A stretch of DNA of 64,000 nucleotides, from the NCBI GenBank assembly GCA_973895155.1, contig OZ316899.1, positions 10,168,001 through 10,232,000 on the forward strand. Direction: 5' to 3'. A program made the translations under genes and the position numbers. The notes beneath the pieces are model-generated. The model was not told the DNA's origin. It was given only the letters and a program-made list of their open reading frames with translations, and ran no database searches. This DNA is from Marsupella aquatica. Its lineage: Eukaryota > Marchantiophyta. Of this stretch, positions 43,810 to 55,755 are shown in pieces. Each line of letters opens with the position of its first letter. Positions within the stretch are counted from its first letter, which is position 1.

Positions 43810-46553
43810 TGATTGAATTTCAGGAAGTGTTCGCATGGAGTCACCAAGATCTAAAGGGAGTAGATCCAACATTAGGGGAACATCGAATTGATCTCATGTT
43901 AGGAGCCAAATCACTCAGACAACCAATTCGAAGGATGGATCCTAAGTATTCCCTGATGGTCAAAACAGAAATCGACAAATTAGTGGAAGCCGGATTCATC
44001 ACTCCAGTCCTGCATTCAGACTGGGTGTCTCCAATTGTGATAGTACCTAAGAAAGCTGGACACGATGGTCAACCCAAGATCCGTGTTTGTCAGGATTACA
44101 GAAAGTTGAATGAGGCTACGTTGAAAGATCATTTTCCTTTACCCTTTACTGATATGGTGTTAGACATGGTAGCTAGTCATGAACTATATTCATTCATGGA
44201 TGGGTACTCTGGTTATAACCAAATCAGGATTAGGCAGGAGGACCAAATCAAGACGGCCTTCATCACGGAATGGGGGATCTATGTCTTCAATCGTATGCCG
44301 TTTGGACTCTGTAACGCACCAGTTATGTTTCAATGATTGATGGTGAACATTTTCCATGATTACTTGAGAAAGTTCATGGAAATCTTCATTGATGACTTTG
44401 CAGTATTCGGGAAGGCATCGAAACATGCTAAATACCTAAGGAAAACCTTCATGAGATGCAGAGAGGTAGGTCTCAAGTTACATCCAGATAAATGTTTCTT
44501 TGGGGTAATAGAAGGTGTGCTACTAGGTCACAAGGTATCAAAGAAGGGCATCGAGATTGACAAGGGTAAGCTAGCAGTATGGCTTGACATCATGCAACCT
44601 AAGAACATAAAGGATGTAAGATCCTTCTTGGGTTGCATTGGGTACTATCGCCGGTTTATTAAAGATTTTGCCAAACTAGCTTTACCATTAACCAACATGC
44701 TCAAGGCAGGCGCAGACTTTGAACCCACACCAGAAAGAGTAACAGCTGTGGTGGAATTAAAGCAAAAGTTAGTGGAAGCCCTAGTCATGATAGCACCAGA
44801 CTGCAACAAGGAATTTCATGTCTTTGTAGATGTCTCAGGCTTTTGTATCGGCTCAGTACTAAGTCAGTTGGATGAGAAAGGGAGGGACCATCCCATATAC
44901 TTTGCAAGCCGTCAGCTTGCCGATGCCGAACGGAACTACTCCACCACAGAAAGAGAAGCATTAGGAGTCATTTATTCATGTAAAAAGTTTAGGCATTATT
45001 TGCTAGGGTACAAGGTAATCTTTCATACCGATCATGAAAGTTTGAAGTACCTAGTAAATAAGCCGGACCTTACAGGCAGGGTAGCAAGATGGATTTTGCT
45101 ATTACAGGAGTTTGACTATGAGTTAAAGATCAAACCGGGGAAGCTACACGCTAATGCCGACTTCTTTTCAAGGATCACAGGTGAACCTGCCACGGATTGC
45201 ATCGATGATCGATTCCCCGACGAGGAGCTATTCGTTGTGGAAATAGCTGATACATGGTACTCGGAGATTTTGCAATTTCTCAGCACGACCAGATTACAGC
45301 CAGGGCTAACCCGAGAACAAGCCGCAGTCTTTCTGCGGAAGGTCAGACAGTATCAGTACATTAAGGGTGTACTACACAGGTATGGAATCAGCGGCACTTT
45401 TCAAAGGTGTTTAGAAAAGGGAGAGGTAAAACGAGTCTTACGGGCTATGCATGGAGAAGAGGCCGGAGGACATTTTGCTCCAGTAACCACTTCTAAAAAA
45501 ATATTAAATGTCGGTTATTGGTGGCCCACCTTGCACAAGGATGTCTATCAGTTCATCAAACAATGTGATCCCTGTCAGCGAGCAGGAGGACCAAGGGCGT
45601 CTACAAGACATCCACTGCACCCTATTCTACCTCTGGCACCATTTGAGAAGTGGGGTATTGATTACATTGGACCGCTGAAACCATTAACCCATCCTCGGAG
45701 AAACAAGTATATAATCCTGGCCATGAATTATGCAACTAAGTGGGTGGAGGCCAGACCGACAACGAAGGATGATGCAATTACTACAACTCGATTTCTGTAT
45801 GAGTAGATCTTCACCAGGTATGGAGCACCCCTAGAATTAGTTAGTGATAGAGGAACCCATTTTCTGAATGATATAATTAGTCGTTTAAATGAGCAGTATT
45901 TAGTTAGACATAGGCCTAATACTCCTTACCACCCAAAGGCAAATGGATTGACAGAACGAGCCAATGGGATTATAGGAAAGATATTGAACAAGACAGTAGC
46001 TCAGAACAAACTCGATTGGGATGATAAATTGTTTGCTGCTGTTTTTGCTTACAATTTAGCCTATAAATCCACCACTGGACATACACCCTTTTTCTTAACC
46101 TTTGGACAAGAAGCTTTGGTACCCATGCAACTTGAGATACCGACATTTCAAGTTACAATTGAGGAAAAAGTCTCAGAGGAGGAAAGCCTGAAAGAGCAAG
46201 AATATAGATTATAAGCTTTAGAGGAGGCAAGAATGATTTCAGTCGAGAGAGTAGAATATAGACAGAATACCATGAAGCAGCAGTATGATAAAAAGTTGAA
46301 AGTAGTTAGTATTCACACAGGAGATCTTGTATTACTTTATGACAGTAGGTATAGTAGGTTTCCAGGGAAGCTTTACACTCGCTGGTTAGGACCTTTCAGG
46401 GTATCAAAGAAGTTCCCCAACGGCTCTGTGCAATTGGCCAACATTACCGGAGAGGTGTACCCAGTTCGTATTCACTACGACCACCTCAAGAAATGCTATA
46501 TGGACGAAGATGAAGTTGTTCGCGAGGACGCTTCACAATTAAGTGGGGAGCTA
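43810..46553 (+). pseudogene. G2 pol remnant: RT, RNase H, integrase
   Basis: One continuous frame with three nonsense codons (44334, 45804, 46212). RT: VCQDYRKLNEAT, SFMDGYSGYNQI, FGLCNAPVMFQ, FIDDFAVFGK, SFLGCIGYYRRFI. RNase H: VFVDVSGFCIGSVLSQ, ERNYSTTEREALGVIYSC. Integrase: H..H..CDPCQRAGG zinc finger, WGIDYIGPL (first Asp), LELVSDRGTHF (second Asp), TERANGIIGK (Glu) and the GPF/Y-like RWLGPFRVSKKF. No chromodomain follows. It lacks gag and protease because of the deletion. The adjacent purine-rich AAGTGGGGAGCTA before 46554 is the polypurine tract. Confidence 0.92.
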
Positions 46554-49500
46554 TGTGATGCCTAGCCAGGAATCACTGGGCTCGTTTAAGGGGAAAAGCG
46601 AAGTGTACCCTAGAAACACTTTAGTATAGTTACATAAATAAGGAAAATATAAACAATTAAGGGTGACTATGGAACCCGAGCCGAGGCCGGAAGTAAGGAC
46701 GCCAGGGGAGAGAACACGATTAGGGTTAGGGCACGCTAAGTGCCGGCGGCTAGGGGTAACCAACGGGAGGGAGAACCAGAGGAGGAGAGGGGTAAGGACC
46801 GCTCGCGAGGAATAGTAGCTCATTTGCAAGCACAAACTGAGCATGCGACTACGGGCGGCCAACTACTGTCAACTGCTTAGGCAAGCGCTCAGGGTGGGAA
46901 CAGATACCGACTACCAACTCGAGAAGGGTATGAGCAACGTCAATCAAGCGGCATATTTTTGGGGATGCTTGTTCGAACGGGCAACTGAGTACATTGGGAC
47001 TTACGAGGACGCAAAATCGGAGAGAGCAGCTTGAGAACGGCAGGAGCTCGCCCGATTGTGGGAGCTGTAGAAAGCTGCCTTCTTAGGAGGAGAACTCATC
47101 AAGGCTGAATTCCTGTGGACGCCTACTGGCAATGAGCTAGACGACCTGCTGTTTTGCGAAGACAGAGTCGTCGGCATCCGAGAAGCCATCAAACGCTGCA
47201 ACGACATACACTGGGAGTTGAAGGGTAGCACGGAGGGGTGGACAAAGGCAACTGTGCTAGGAGAGACATCCACGACAGCCGAGATGAAGAGGAAGGGGAA
47301 CAACAACGAAGAGGCCACCCCGGCAAAAAGAACGCGGTTGGCGGCACCATAGAAGCCAGCAGAACAACAGAGCAGGAGGCAAAGAGAAGCCGAGGAGGAG
47401 GAGGTCGACCCCATCAATGCCATTCCAACAAACGATGAGACCTGGAAAGGCTGGGCGGCGACCCTACCGGAGGAAGTGCAATTACACTTTGCACGAGAGG
47501 AGGATGCATGCTTTACAGCCATGCAGACCAAGAAGTACCAAGGCTTCATGGCCGGATTCGGCTTGGAAGCCTTCGTAAGATTACCATGGTTGAAGTCGGA
47601 GGTGCCGGACTCAGACTTGTTAGAATTCGTGGGATCATGGGAACCCGAGACCAATTCCACGAGGGTGTATGGGAAGGATTTCTATCTCACTCCCCGGGTG
47701 ATTGCTGAAGTGTTTGGCTTGCCGATGGGTAATAAGACCAAGGTTGATACCAGGAAGACCTTACCTGACAAGGAGTTTCGGTTGTTCCCAGGACCATCAA
47801 CAAAGAATGGCTTCTTCCGGAACACCTGCACCAACCCGCACATCCGAGAGATGATCGATTTCTTGCGGGTGACCATGCACTGTAACTTGCCGAGGGCAGA
47901 GATCAGCAAGGCTCAGGTCTACCTGGCAGAAAGGCCAGACCCAAGCCGGGATTACAACGGGTACCTCCTCAACCAACTGAAGAAGATCTTGAAGGAGGAA
48001 CAGCAGGTGATTGGCGTGGGAAGCGTGTCCCGGTTTGGCTATCACATGCCGCTGTTGTGCCGGTATGCCAGAAGTCAAATCTTTGCCCCAGTACTTCCCC
48101 TATCGACAAGAACACCGGAGGAGGTCCCGGAGCAAAGGCCGGCACCAGAGAAGCCCAACCAGCCCGACAGTCCGACGATCGAGCAGGTGTTTAGACCAAG
48201 GAAAGAAGACTTGCCGATGCAGCAACCAGGTATGCAGAATCTGCTGAAATTGCTGGAGAAGGAAAGGAGAACGGTTCCGGCAACGGCAATAGAACCGGCA
48301 CCGATACAGGACGCTGCCCCAGAAGCCGACCTAAGCCGGCTTACAAGGGAAAACCCCTTTACTGGAGTCAAGGAGAGAGGGAGGCCGGAACACGAGCCGG
48401 GAGTCCGGATGTATGTAGGAGCCTCAAGTCCCGAAGCCGAGGAAAAGCAGGCCGTAGCTCCCGGCCATGACAAGGAGAACAAGAGATCAACACGGAAGCC
48501 AGAGGAGAAACCAAGACCGGTGAGAGGTGAAGCCGTGTTCACAACAAAACCAGGAGAACAATGGGAGAAGCCGGTAGTCCAAGCCGAGGAGGAGGCGGTA
48601 GAGGACTACAGCAATGATGACTCCGGCTACGGGTCGGATCATCATGTTCCAGGAGTAAGGACCTGTGGCCGGTTCATCCCCACGCTCCCAAGAGTAGTTC
48701 GAGGAGACCCAAGCCAGCAGAGCAGCCCCGAGTCTCCCCCACCAGATGTCGCTCCCCCGAGCTTTGACGGCATAAAACAGACGGCGCAGGAATTTCAGGA
48801 GCGAATCAGGGAGGAAGAGGAGGCAGCCCTGGCTAGGGAAAAGGATTTACCAGGAGGAGAATGGCCAGAGGACATCAGGCGGCTTGCAGAAAAACAAAGC
48901 AACCCTCTTGCCACCGTAGAAGAAATCCGCAAGACGGCTTGGGAGCAGAGGCCGCGGTGGTTGATGCCGATGACTTCTAGTTACTCCACCTATGCTAAGG
49001 ATAGAGCCATGGAGTACGGGGAAATGTGTGGAGAGTTGGCACTCAGCATCTTTGGGGAGGAGTTGGAGCAAGGACCCTTTTTCCAGAGGGAGATGTTGGA
49101 GAAGCGCCAATTAGAAGAAGCGATGGCTTTGGAAAGAAGCAAGAAGGACGAGGTCATCCGTCGGCTTAGGGCAAGAGAAGCCGAAATCAAAGACCTGGGG
49201 GCGGCCAAGAAAGCCCAAGATGAGCTGCGGATTAAGCGACATGAGCTAAATATCATGCAGGGCCAATTGGATACCGCACAATCTGATAATCGGATTATCG
49301 AGAATAAACTGACTCGAAACCAAGGAGAGTTGGCCGATGCAATCAAGGAGTGGGAGAAGTGGAAGCGAGAGCTGAGGGATGCAGAGGAGGCCAACATAAC
49401 GGCCAACAACCGGGCCATGGCGGAGACCCAGAGAAGGGAAAGGGCATTGAAGGGGGAGTTTGAGGTTATCCGCGGAGCCCTTGAGAAGAAGGAGGCCGAG

Positions 49501-51283
49501 TTAGGGAAATCCTATCAAGGGATTATTGCGCTGCAGCAGGAGCTTGCGTCCCTGACGGCCAACTTCAAAGCCGACCTGCGTGAGAAGGACAATATGCTTG
49601 ATCAGACTTACGCCAAGATGAACCAGATGGAGTCTGTCATCATTGCAGAGCTCGACAAGGAGTTAAGAGCGACCCAGGAGGAGAGAGCTGCATTTAAAAA
49701 GGAATTGGAGGAAGCCCAGAAGGAGCTGGAGGAGGCGCGCAAGGACCTGGACGAAGTGCAGGAGGAGTTGGAGGAAAGCATGCGGAAGCTAGAGAACTTA
49801 CAACGACGAGCCGACAACCAAACGGAGCGGCTGAAGAAACAAGCCGCAGTATTTAAGTGCTTGGCTTCATCAGGGCCAACTCAAATTGAGGCCACTAAGT
49901 TACCAGGAGTGGTATTGGCCGAAGGACAAACCGCGCCATTTGCACCAGTGCCGGAAGTAAGTGAGAAGGGGAAGGGGCCAGCTGCCGAACCAGAAAAGAA
50001 GAAGAAACAGAAATAGAAACCTTCAGGGTCAAGGAGTAATACGGCTCCACAGGCCGTGGTGACCATGGAGGTAAACCCAACACCGACCTCAGGCAGGATT
50101 ACGGCAGAGGATCCAACTACCCTAGAAGGGGATGACAAAGCCAAGGCCAGGATACTCGGTAATGAAGCCGAGGTACCCAATCTGCCACTTAAGTGTGTAG
50201 GGGAGGCCGTAGCCGAGGCTGATGTTGAAGCCGATACCATAGCCGATGCCGGGGGTGGACCCAGTCAGGGCGATGGAGAGTTGACTCAGTCAAGGACAGG
50301 TAATCTGTCAGAGAACAAACCTACGGCAGTGGTTGAGGAGGAAGCATTGGGGGCGTCCATTGAGGGACAGACACCGCTGCCATGACGGTGGTGGAGGGCC
50401 GCTCCTTTCAAGGAGGGCGGACGTGGAGGGAGGAGGCGTGAGTGGGCAGGGTGGGCTCAGATCTCTAAGTTTAGGATTAGGATCAGGACCAGGAGGCGGC
50501 CCTGACACTTAGCTTAGTGGGATTGCGGTTCCATTGGTAAGAACAACACTTGTACTCCTGCCTCGCTGTACATAGGTAGATTCAGTTAGGTAGATTAGGC
50601 TTACGCTGCAAAGAATTAGGCGGATCCACTACCAGGATAAGTACCTGGGCAGCGGGGAGCTTAGGGCCTCTTCTTTAGCAAGTTTTTAGTTGCACCAGCC
50701 GGGCTGGGATCAAGTAGTAAGAGAAGCTCTCGGTTAGTCATACAATGACCCTTGTATATTCATGTTTCCTCATGCCTAAGAGCTGAATAGAGTTGGCCTC
50801 ACGGCTTAGTTCGCAAAGCTTGTGTATGAGATGTACTATTTGTATGGCAAGTGCATGGTATGACTCAGTCAGAAGGAGTCATTTTGCTATTTGTGTCGCA
50901 TTAACTTGTGTGAAGAGTGCCCACAACAACTAATAGATGAAGGAAAGTAAGCAAGGGAGTGAGAGTTGGATGTGTCGAGCTGAGAGAGGTCTTAGCGGCT
51001 TAACCAAGCCTATTGGGGATCATTCCAACGGCAGAATCCAAATATACCTAACAAGAAGGAGGGGAAGACAAGGGAAGGCCTAGATTAGGCCGGCTACGTA
51101 TCTCATGACCCGATGAAGGATCTGTCCAGTATATGTGTAAAATGTTAATAGTAGTAGTAGAGGGAGGTTAGCAGCGTCCCATGCCACTAAGCCGTGAAAA
51201 CGGCCTCGCCAAGCGTGAAACCTGCGGGAATCGGCTTGTGAAGGGGGGTTTCTGGGGTTTAGGGAGCCATGGGACGCACCACA
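46554..51283 (+). repeat. G2 3' LTR (4730 bp)
   Basis: Complete LTR, about 120 bp longer than that of G1. The extra sequence includes a segment around 48427-48560 (EEKQAVAPGHDKEN region of the ORF) that is absent in G1. It contains the longest LTR ORF of the window. Confidence 0.9.
46930..50385 (+). pseudogene. LTR-encoded protein, G2 3' LTR copy (longest open frame)
   Basis: ATG 46930, with stops at 47032, about 47068 and about 47350 in the N-terminal part. It is then open for 846 codons (47476-50016), one more stop, and on to the end at 50385. Order: VQLHFAREEDACFTAM, PMD-like SWEPETNSTRVYGKDFYLTP.VIAEVFGLP, Pro-rich linker, SGYGSDHHVPGVRTCGRF, PSFDGIKQTAQEFQERI, a coiled coil of about 330 residues with regular heptads (EELEESMRKLENLQRRAD), Lys-rich KKKKQ, and an Ala/Glu-rich tail. 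Such a coiled coil suggests oligomerisation. No enzyme motif is seen. All copies share the same start, order and end. Confidence 0.75.
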
Positions 51284-51288
51284 AAGAT

Positions 51289-52451
51289 GGCAAGGATGAA
51301 GATGGGAGAACCAGTAATGCTGCCAAGGTACCAGGTCCTCCACTAGAACATGCCAGGGAGGCCGTAGCCGTAGCAAAGGCCGTGACCGATGCTGAGGCCG
51401 AAGCCAAGGGTAGACCCAGTCAGGCCGATGAAGAGTTGACTCGGTCAGGGGCATGTAATCTGTCAGAGGACGGACCAACGGCAGTGGCTGCGGAGGAAGC
51501 GTTGGGGGTGTCCATTGAGGACCAGCCACCAGTGTCGTGACGGTGTAAGGGCGCCGTCCCTTTTAGGGAGGGCGGACGTGGAGGTAGGAGGCGTGAGTGG
51601 GCAGGGCGGGCGCTGATCTCCAAGTTTAGACTTAGAATCAGGATCAGGAGACGGCCCTGACACTTAGATTAGTGGGATTTCGGATCCACGGGTGTGGACG
51701 ACACTTGTGCTCCTGCCTCGCTGTACTTAGGTAGATTACAGTTAGGTAGATTACAGTAGATAGTTTAGGCTTACGCTGCAAGGAATCAGGCGGATCCACA
51801 ACCAGGATAAGTACCTGGGCTACGGGGAGTTCAGGGCCTCTTCTTTAGCAAGTTTTTAGTTGCACCAGCAGGGCTGGGATCAAGTAGTAAGAGAAGCTCT
51901 CGGTTAGTTATACAGTGACCCTTGTATATATTCATGTTTCCTCATACTTAAGAACTGAATAGAGTTGGCCTCACAGCTTAGTTCGTAGAGCTTGTGTATG
52001 AGATGTACTGTTTGTATGGCAAGTGCATGGTATAACTCAGTCAGAAGGAGTCATTTTGCTATTTGTGTGTCGCATTAACTTGTGTGAAGAGTGCCCACAT
52101 CAACTAATAGAGGAATAGAAGTAAGTAGGGGAGTGAGAGTTGGATGTGTCGAGCTGAGAGAGGTCTTAGCGGCTTAACCAAGCCAATTGGGGATCATTCC
52201 AGCGGCGGAATCCAAACATACCTAATGGAGGACCAGGAGAGGAATACAAGGGAGGGACTAGAATAGGCCGGCTAAGTATCTCATGACCCGATGAAGGATC
52301 TGTCCAGTATATGTGTGTAAAATGTTAATAATAGATTAGCAGCGTCCCATGCCGCTAAACCGCGGAAACGGCCTCGCCAAGGACAAAACCTGCGGGAATC
52401 GGCTTGACCAAGGGGGTTTCTTGGGTTTGGGGAGGCAGGGGAAGCACCACA
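51289..52451 (+). repeat. G1 5' LTR, segment 3
   Basis: Resumes GGCAAGGATGAAGATGG after the right AAGAT copy. Holds the end of the LTR ORF (stop at 51540, IEDQPPVS) and the non-coding tail ending GCACCACA at 52451. Confidence 0.88.
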
Positions 52452-52475
52452 TTTTTGGCGCTAGATGGAGGGGGC
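52452..52475 (+). other. Primer-binding site of G1
   Basis: TTTTTGGCGCTAGATGGAGG directly follows the 5' LTR. TGGCGC-type sites after the LTR are usual in plant gypsy elements of the non-chromovirus group; the matching tRNA is not determined here. Confidence 0.55.
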
Positions 52476-52520
52476 ATTTCTTACGCCGTGAGATATGAAG
52501 TTAAGAAGGAAGCGTAGGTA

Positions 52521-54317
52521 ATGACTGAACCTACGCCGAGGGAGGAAAGAGCGATTCAACGGGAGAGAGCTCGTCTGCAGCAGCTCACCGGGTGGCATGA
52601 TACATAGCGACTGAGAGGGGCAAAAAGAGCTAGTAGCTCCGTAAGTGAAAGTGGCATCGAAGAAGACATACCAGAAGAAGGGTCGGTAAGGAGAAGTGAG
52701 TCTCCACCCGACATGGGGGAACCAGAGGTGCGGCCAGACGAGAGGCCAGGGACCAAACTGAGCCAACGGTCACGCATTCATTACAAGGCCTTTCATGGTA
52801 GAGGAGATGAGGATCTGGACGAATGGTTGGATGACTTTGAAGGAACTGCTGCAGCAAATGGAGAATCGGCCATCAAGATGCAAATTCTTCCCGGCCTGTT
52901 CAAAGGTGAGGCTAGGCCTTGGTACAGAGCCTTGGATGTGGAAGATCAAGCCATATGGAATACTTTCAGATCACTATTTGTCAAGGAGTTTTGACCCATT
53001 GGAACTTCAAAGTTAGCAGTGCTGAAGTTGGGACGACTTCGGTTCAAGGAGAACAAATCCTTCAGGAAGTTCTTGCAACGCTTCCAAAAGTTGGTAAGAC
53101 GTACAAAGACCAATGCATCTGAAGGTATGCAACTTCAATGGTTAGTAAATGCTTTGCCACAGAAGATGAGTTTTGCAATTAGAAAGGAGAACCCAGAGAC
53201 TTTAACCGAGGCAATTAAGGATATTCAATTATACATTAATGGAGATATCACAAGCCGGAAGAAACAACTTAAGTCTGAGAGTTCCTCATCGGAGGAGGGA
53301 TCACCCCACAAGAAAAAAGATAAGAAAAAGAAACATTCTAAGAAGTCAAGAAGTGATAACTCAAGCTCGGATAGTGGAAGTAGCAAGAGTGAGTCATCTT
53401 CTAGTTCTGAAGAAGAACAAACTAGGAAAAAGAAGGGTAGAAGGAGGGGAAAGTTGAAAGTCAAACTAGAGGCTAAAACACCAGATAACATCATAGCCCT
53501 TACCAAGCAGCTTAAGGCTATAATAGCAGAGGTAAAACCAAAGAAGAAGGTAGTACAAGAGGATAGCTCTGTATGGTGTGCCTTATGTTATAAAACCGGA
53601 CACCATAAAGATGCGTGTCCTAAACTTAATACTAGTCATGTTCAGCATGTGGCTGAGGCTAGACCAGGTCAGGCAGAAGTAGAGTACTTTTTAGGGGATG
53701 CCGCTGATAGTGTTTTTGGCATCAGTGAGATTGGAGCACGAGATCTCTCTGGTCAGGATTAAGGAACAATCTGGGAGAGATGTATCCTCGGATTATTCAG
53801 AATCCGTCAGTACCTCCTAGGCCGAATGTGCAAAGATTTGCGGCATGCTATAATTGTGGTCAACTTGGTCATTTTGCTAGAGAATGCCCGAATGCACGCA
53901 AACAAGGTGATGGACAACCAGCTCAGCTATGTATGGGATGCTGACAGGAGGGTCACATGCTAGGACAATGTCCTACTTGGTTGGCAGGCCTGGCCGCAAA
54001 TCATAAGCTCTTGCCAGTCAAAGTTTTACCGCCAGGTACTACCCCCGGAGGAGTTCAAATCAACCACATCGAACTCGGATGGCAAACTGATGCCGAGGCA
54101 GAGTTCGACCATCTGATGATGAGGCCGAGGCCTTATCAACATTTTCAGAAGAAGAATTGGATCATGATTGCTACCGGGTCTCTACTCGATCCACCAGAAG
54201 GAAGGAAAGGTGGGATGGGCTGGCCAAAAATAAAGGGAAGGATAAGGAAGAAAGGATCGACTCTTCGTCAACATCGACGGAAGGGGAAGGAAAGACGCCG
54301 GCAACACAGGTAAGCCA
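52521..54317 (+). pseudogene. G1 gag
   Basis: ATG 52521 (MTEPTPREERAIQRERARL). Stops in the same frame near 52604 and at 52992. The retrotransposon gag core HYKAFHGRGDEDLDEWLDDF, PGLFKGEARPWYRAL, SFRKFLQRFQKLV and LQWLVNALPQKM is clear. A Lys/Ser/Glu-rich stretch (53270-53460) precedes the first knuckle CALCYKTGHHKDAC. After a stop or frame change near 53762 a second knuckle CYNCGQLGHFAREC and a third CMGC..GHMLGQC (with a TGA inside, near 53941) follow. Gag forms the nucleocapsid-like particle and binds the RNA. Three CCHC knuckles are more than usual. Confidence 0.88.
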
Positions 54318-55755
54318 TGAGCTCACCAGTGACCCCAATCCTTCACAGGACAGCGATTTCAATCGAGATCACCCTAAGTTGTTCTACCCCGCTATTACGG
54401 CTAGTGTTAAGGAACAACTGCGAGAATTAGAAAACTTGGAGAATACCAAAGCCATAGCCAAGGATGTGGAACGAGCAAAAGCACTGTTTGCTTCTGAGGA
54501 TCCAACGGCTGTGGAAACCAGCGCGAAGAAATATGCCGAAGCCAAGATGAAGACACCGTCAGAAGAGAAGCCGATAGTTCCCTATGATCTGGCTAAGGAT
54601 GTGCTAGAATCTAGAGTCTCGGCAACCGTAGGTCAACTATTGAAAAATAGCCCGTACTTCCGGAAGCAGTTAAGGAAGGTGATTCTTGGCAAACCGAGAT
54701 TACCCAAGGTAGCAACCAGATCCGATGTGCTAATGATAGAAGAAGATCAAGGAGCCCCAGCATTACCATTAATGATTCAAGGAGAAATATTACTGCGGGT
54801 ACCCATTGATGGAGGATCCGGGGTATGTATTATGATTGATTCAACAGCAAAAGGATGGGGTCTAATGCCGGAGATGACTGGAAGAGTGTTAAACATGGCC
54901 AATGGGTATCAAGTCATTCCCACGGGGGTGTTAACCGGCATCAAGACTGAGATAGGAGGTATTTTCTTTAGCATTAACTATGTAGTGATGAAGCCAATAA
55001 ATCCTACGTCGTTCCGACTATTAATTGGCAAGCCATGGCTGTACCGAGCCAAGGTAATAGAAGATTGGGGTAAGAAGGAGTTCACTTTTGGGACCCCCTC
55101 TATCACGGTGTCTTGGGACACTAAAGATGACTGTAGGAAAAGCATCAGGGAAGTAGATGGGTACGACAGTGGACTCGAGTCAGCCGATGAAGTACGTTGG
55201 TTAGAATGCCTCACTGACCTAACCGAAGAAAGTGTGTTTGGATTGGAAGTACCCCCCAGCGGACTATGGCACGAACCTATGGAGAGTAACCTGGAGGAAG
55301 GGGAAGAAGAGACTGAGGATTGTTTTGCCATAGAGTCAACATTTTTAGCTTCAATTCCGAAGGAGACACAAGAGGCGGATCGGCTAGAAACGGCTAGGTG
55401 GGGAGCTACACCAGAGACAGTGGATTTTCCACGGGCGTTGTGGCAGAGCCAACAAGATCCACAACGCCGTCTATCATCGGCAACAAATTAAATACCAAAG
55501 GATCGGCTTACAAGCCGATCACAAGGGCAGAACAAATTGAGGCCCTACTAGAAGCCGGAAGAGCACGACGGCCTGACCCTCAGGAAACAGGAATAGATAA
55601 GATGCACGGAAAGAAACCAGAGCCGAGTCAGGAAAGGGAGCCGCCAACCAATTCAAAACCAAACAGAACGGTAAGGGGAACAGTCTGTTAATAACCAAGG
55701 AGAACTCGAGTCAACCAATTCGGCTAGTACCGCAGAGATTCCAGTCTATGGAGGT
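54157..55755 (+). pseudogene. G1 protease region
   Basis: Open from about 54157 to 55491. The N-terminal half is charged (KLFYPAITASVKEQLREL). The aspartic protease is at LRVPIDGGSGVCIMID, followed by the hydrophobic flap-like strands and LLIGKPWLYRAKVIEDWG; the acidic C-terminal part is EEGEEETEDC. The D-G-G active site in place of DTG/DSG is common in this retrotransposon group. The frame changes at about 55400-55690 (ITRAEQIEALLEAGRARRP) before RT, so gag-pol is no longer continuous. Confidence 0.8.

Larger units (their letters stand above)
42673..51283 (+). mobile_element. Gypsy element G2 (8611 bp), internally deleted, nested in G1 5' LTR
   Basis: Starts TGTGATGCCTAGC and ends GCACCACA; perfect 5-bp TSD AAGAT at 42668-42672 and 51284-51288. 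The 5' LTR stops at 43809 (CTATCTCACT) and is fused directly to RT coding sequence (ATTGAATTTCAGG). About 3.6 kb of LTR, primer site, gag, protease and the RT start are therefore deleted. The 3' LTR (46554-51283, 4730 bp) is complete. Without a primer site it is non-autonomous. Confidence 0.9.

Noticed and set aside
47001-47660. Antisense ORF of 219 codons, Ser-rich, repeated in every LTR copy (also 43120-43779, 37012-37539, 59240-59767)
   Set aside because: It is the exact complement of the LTR ORF, has no independent start context or motif, and its recurrence is explained by the repeated LTR.
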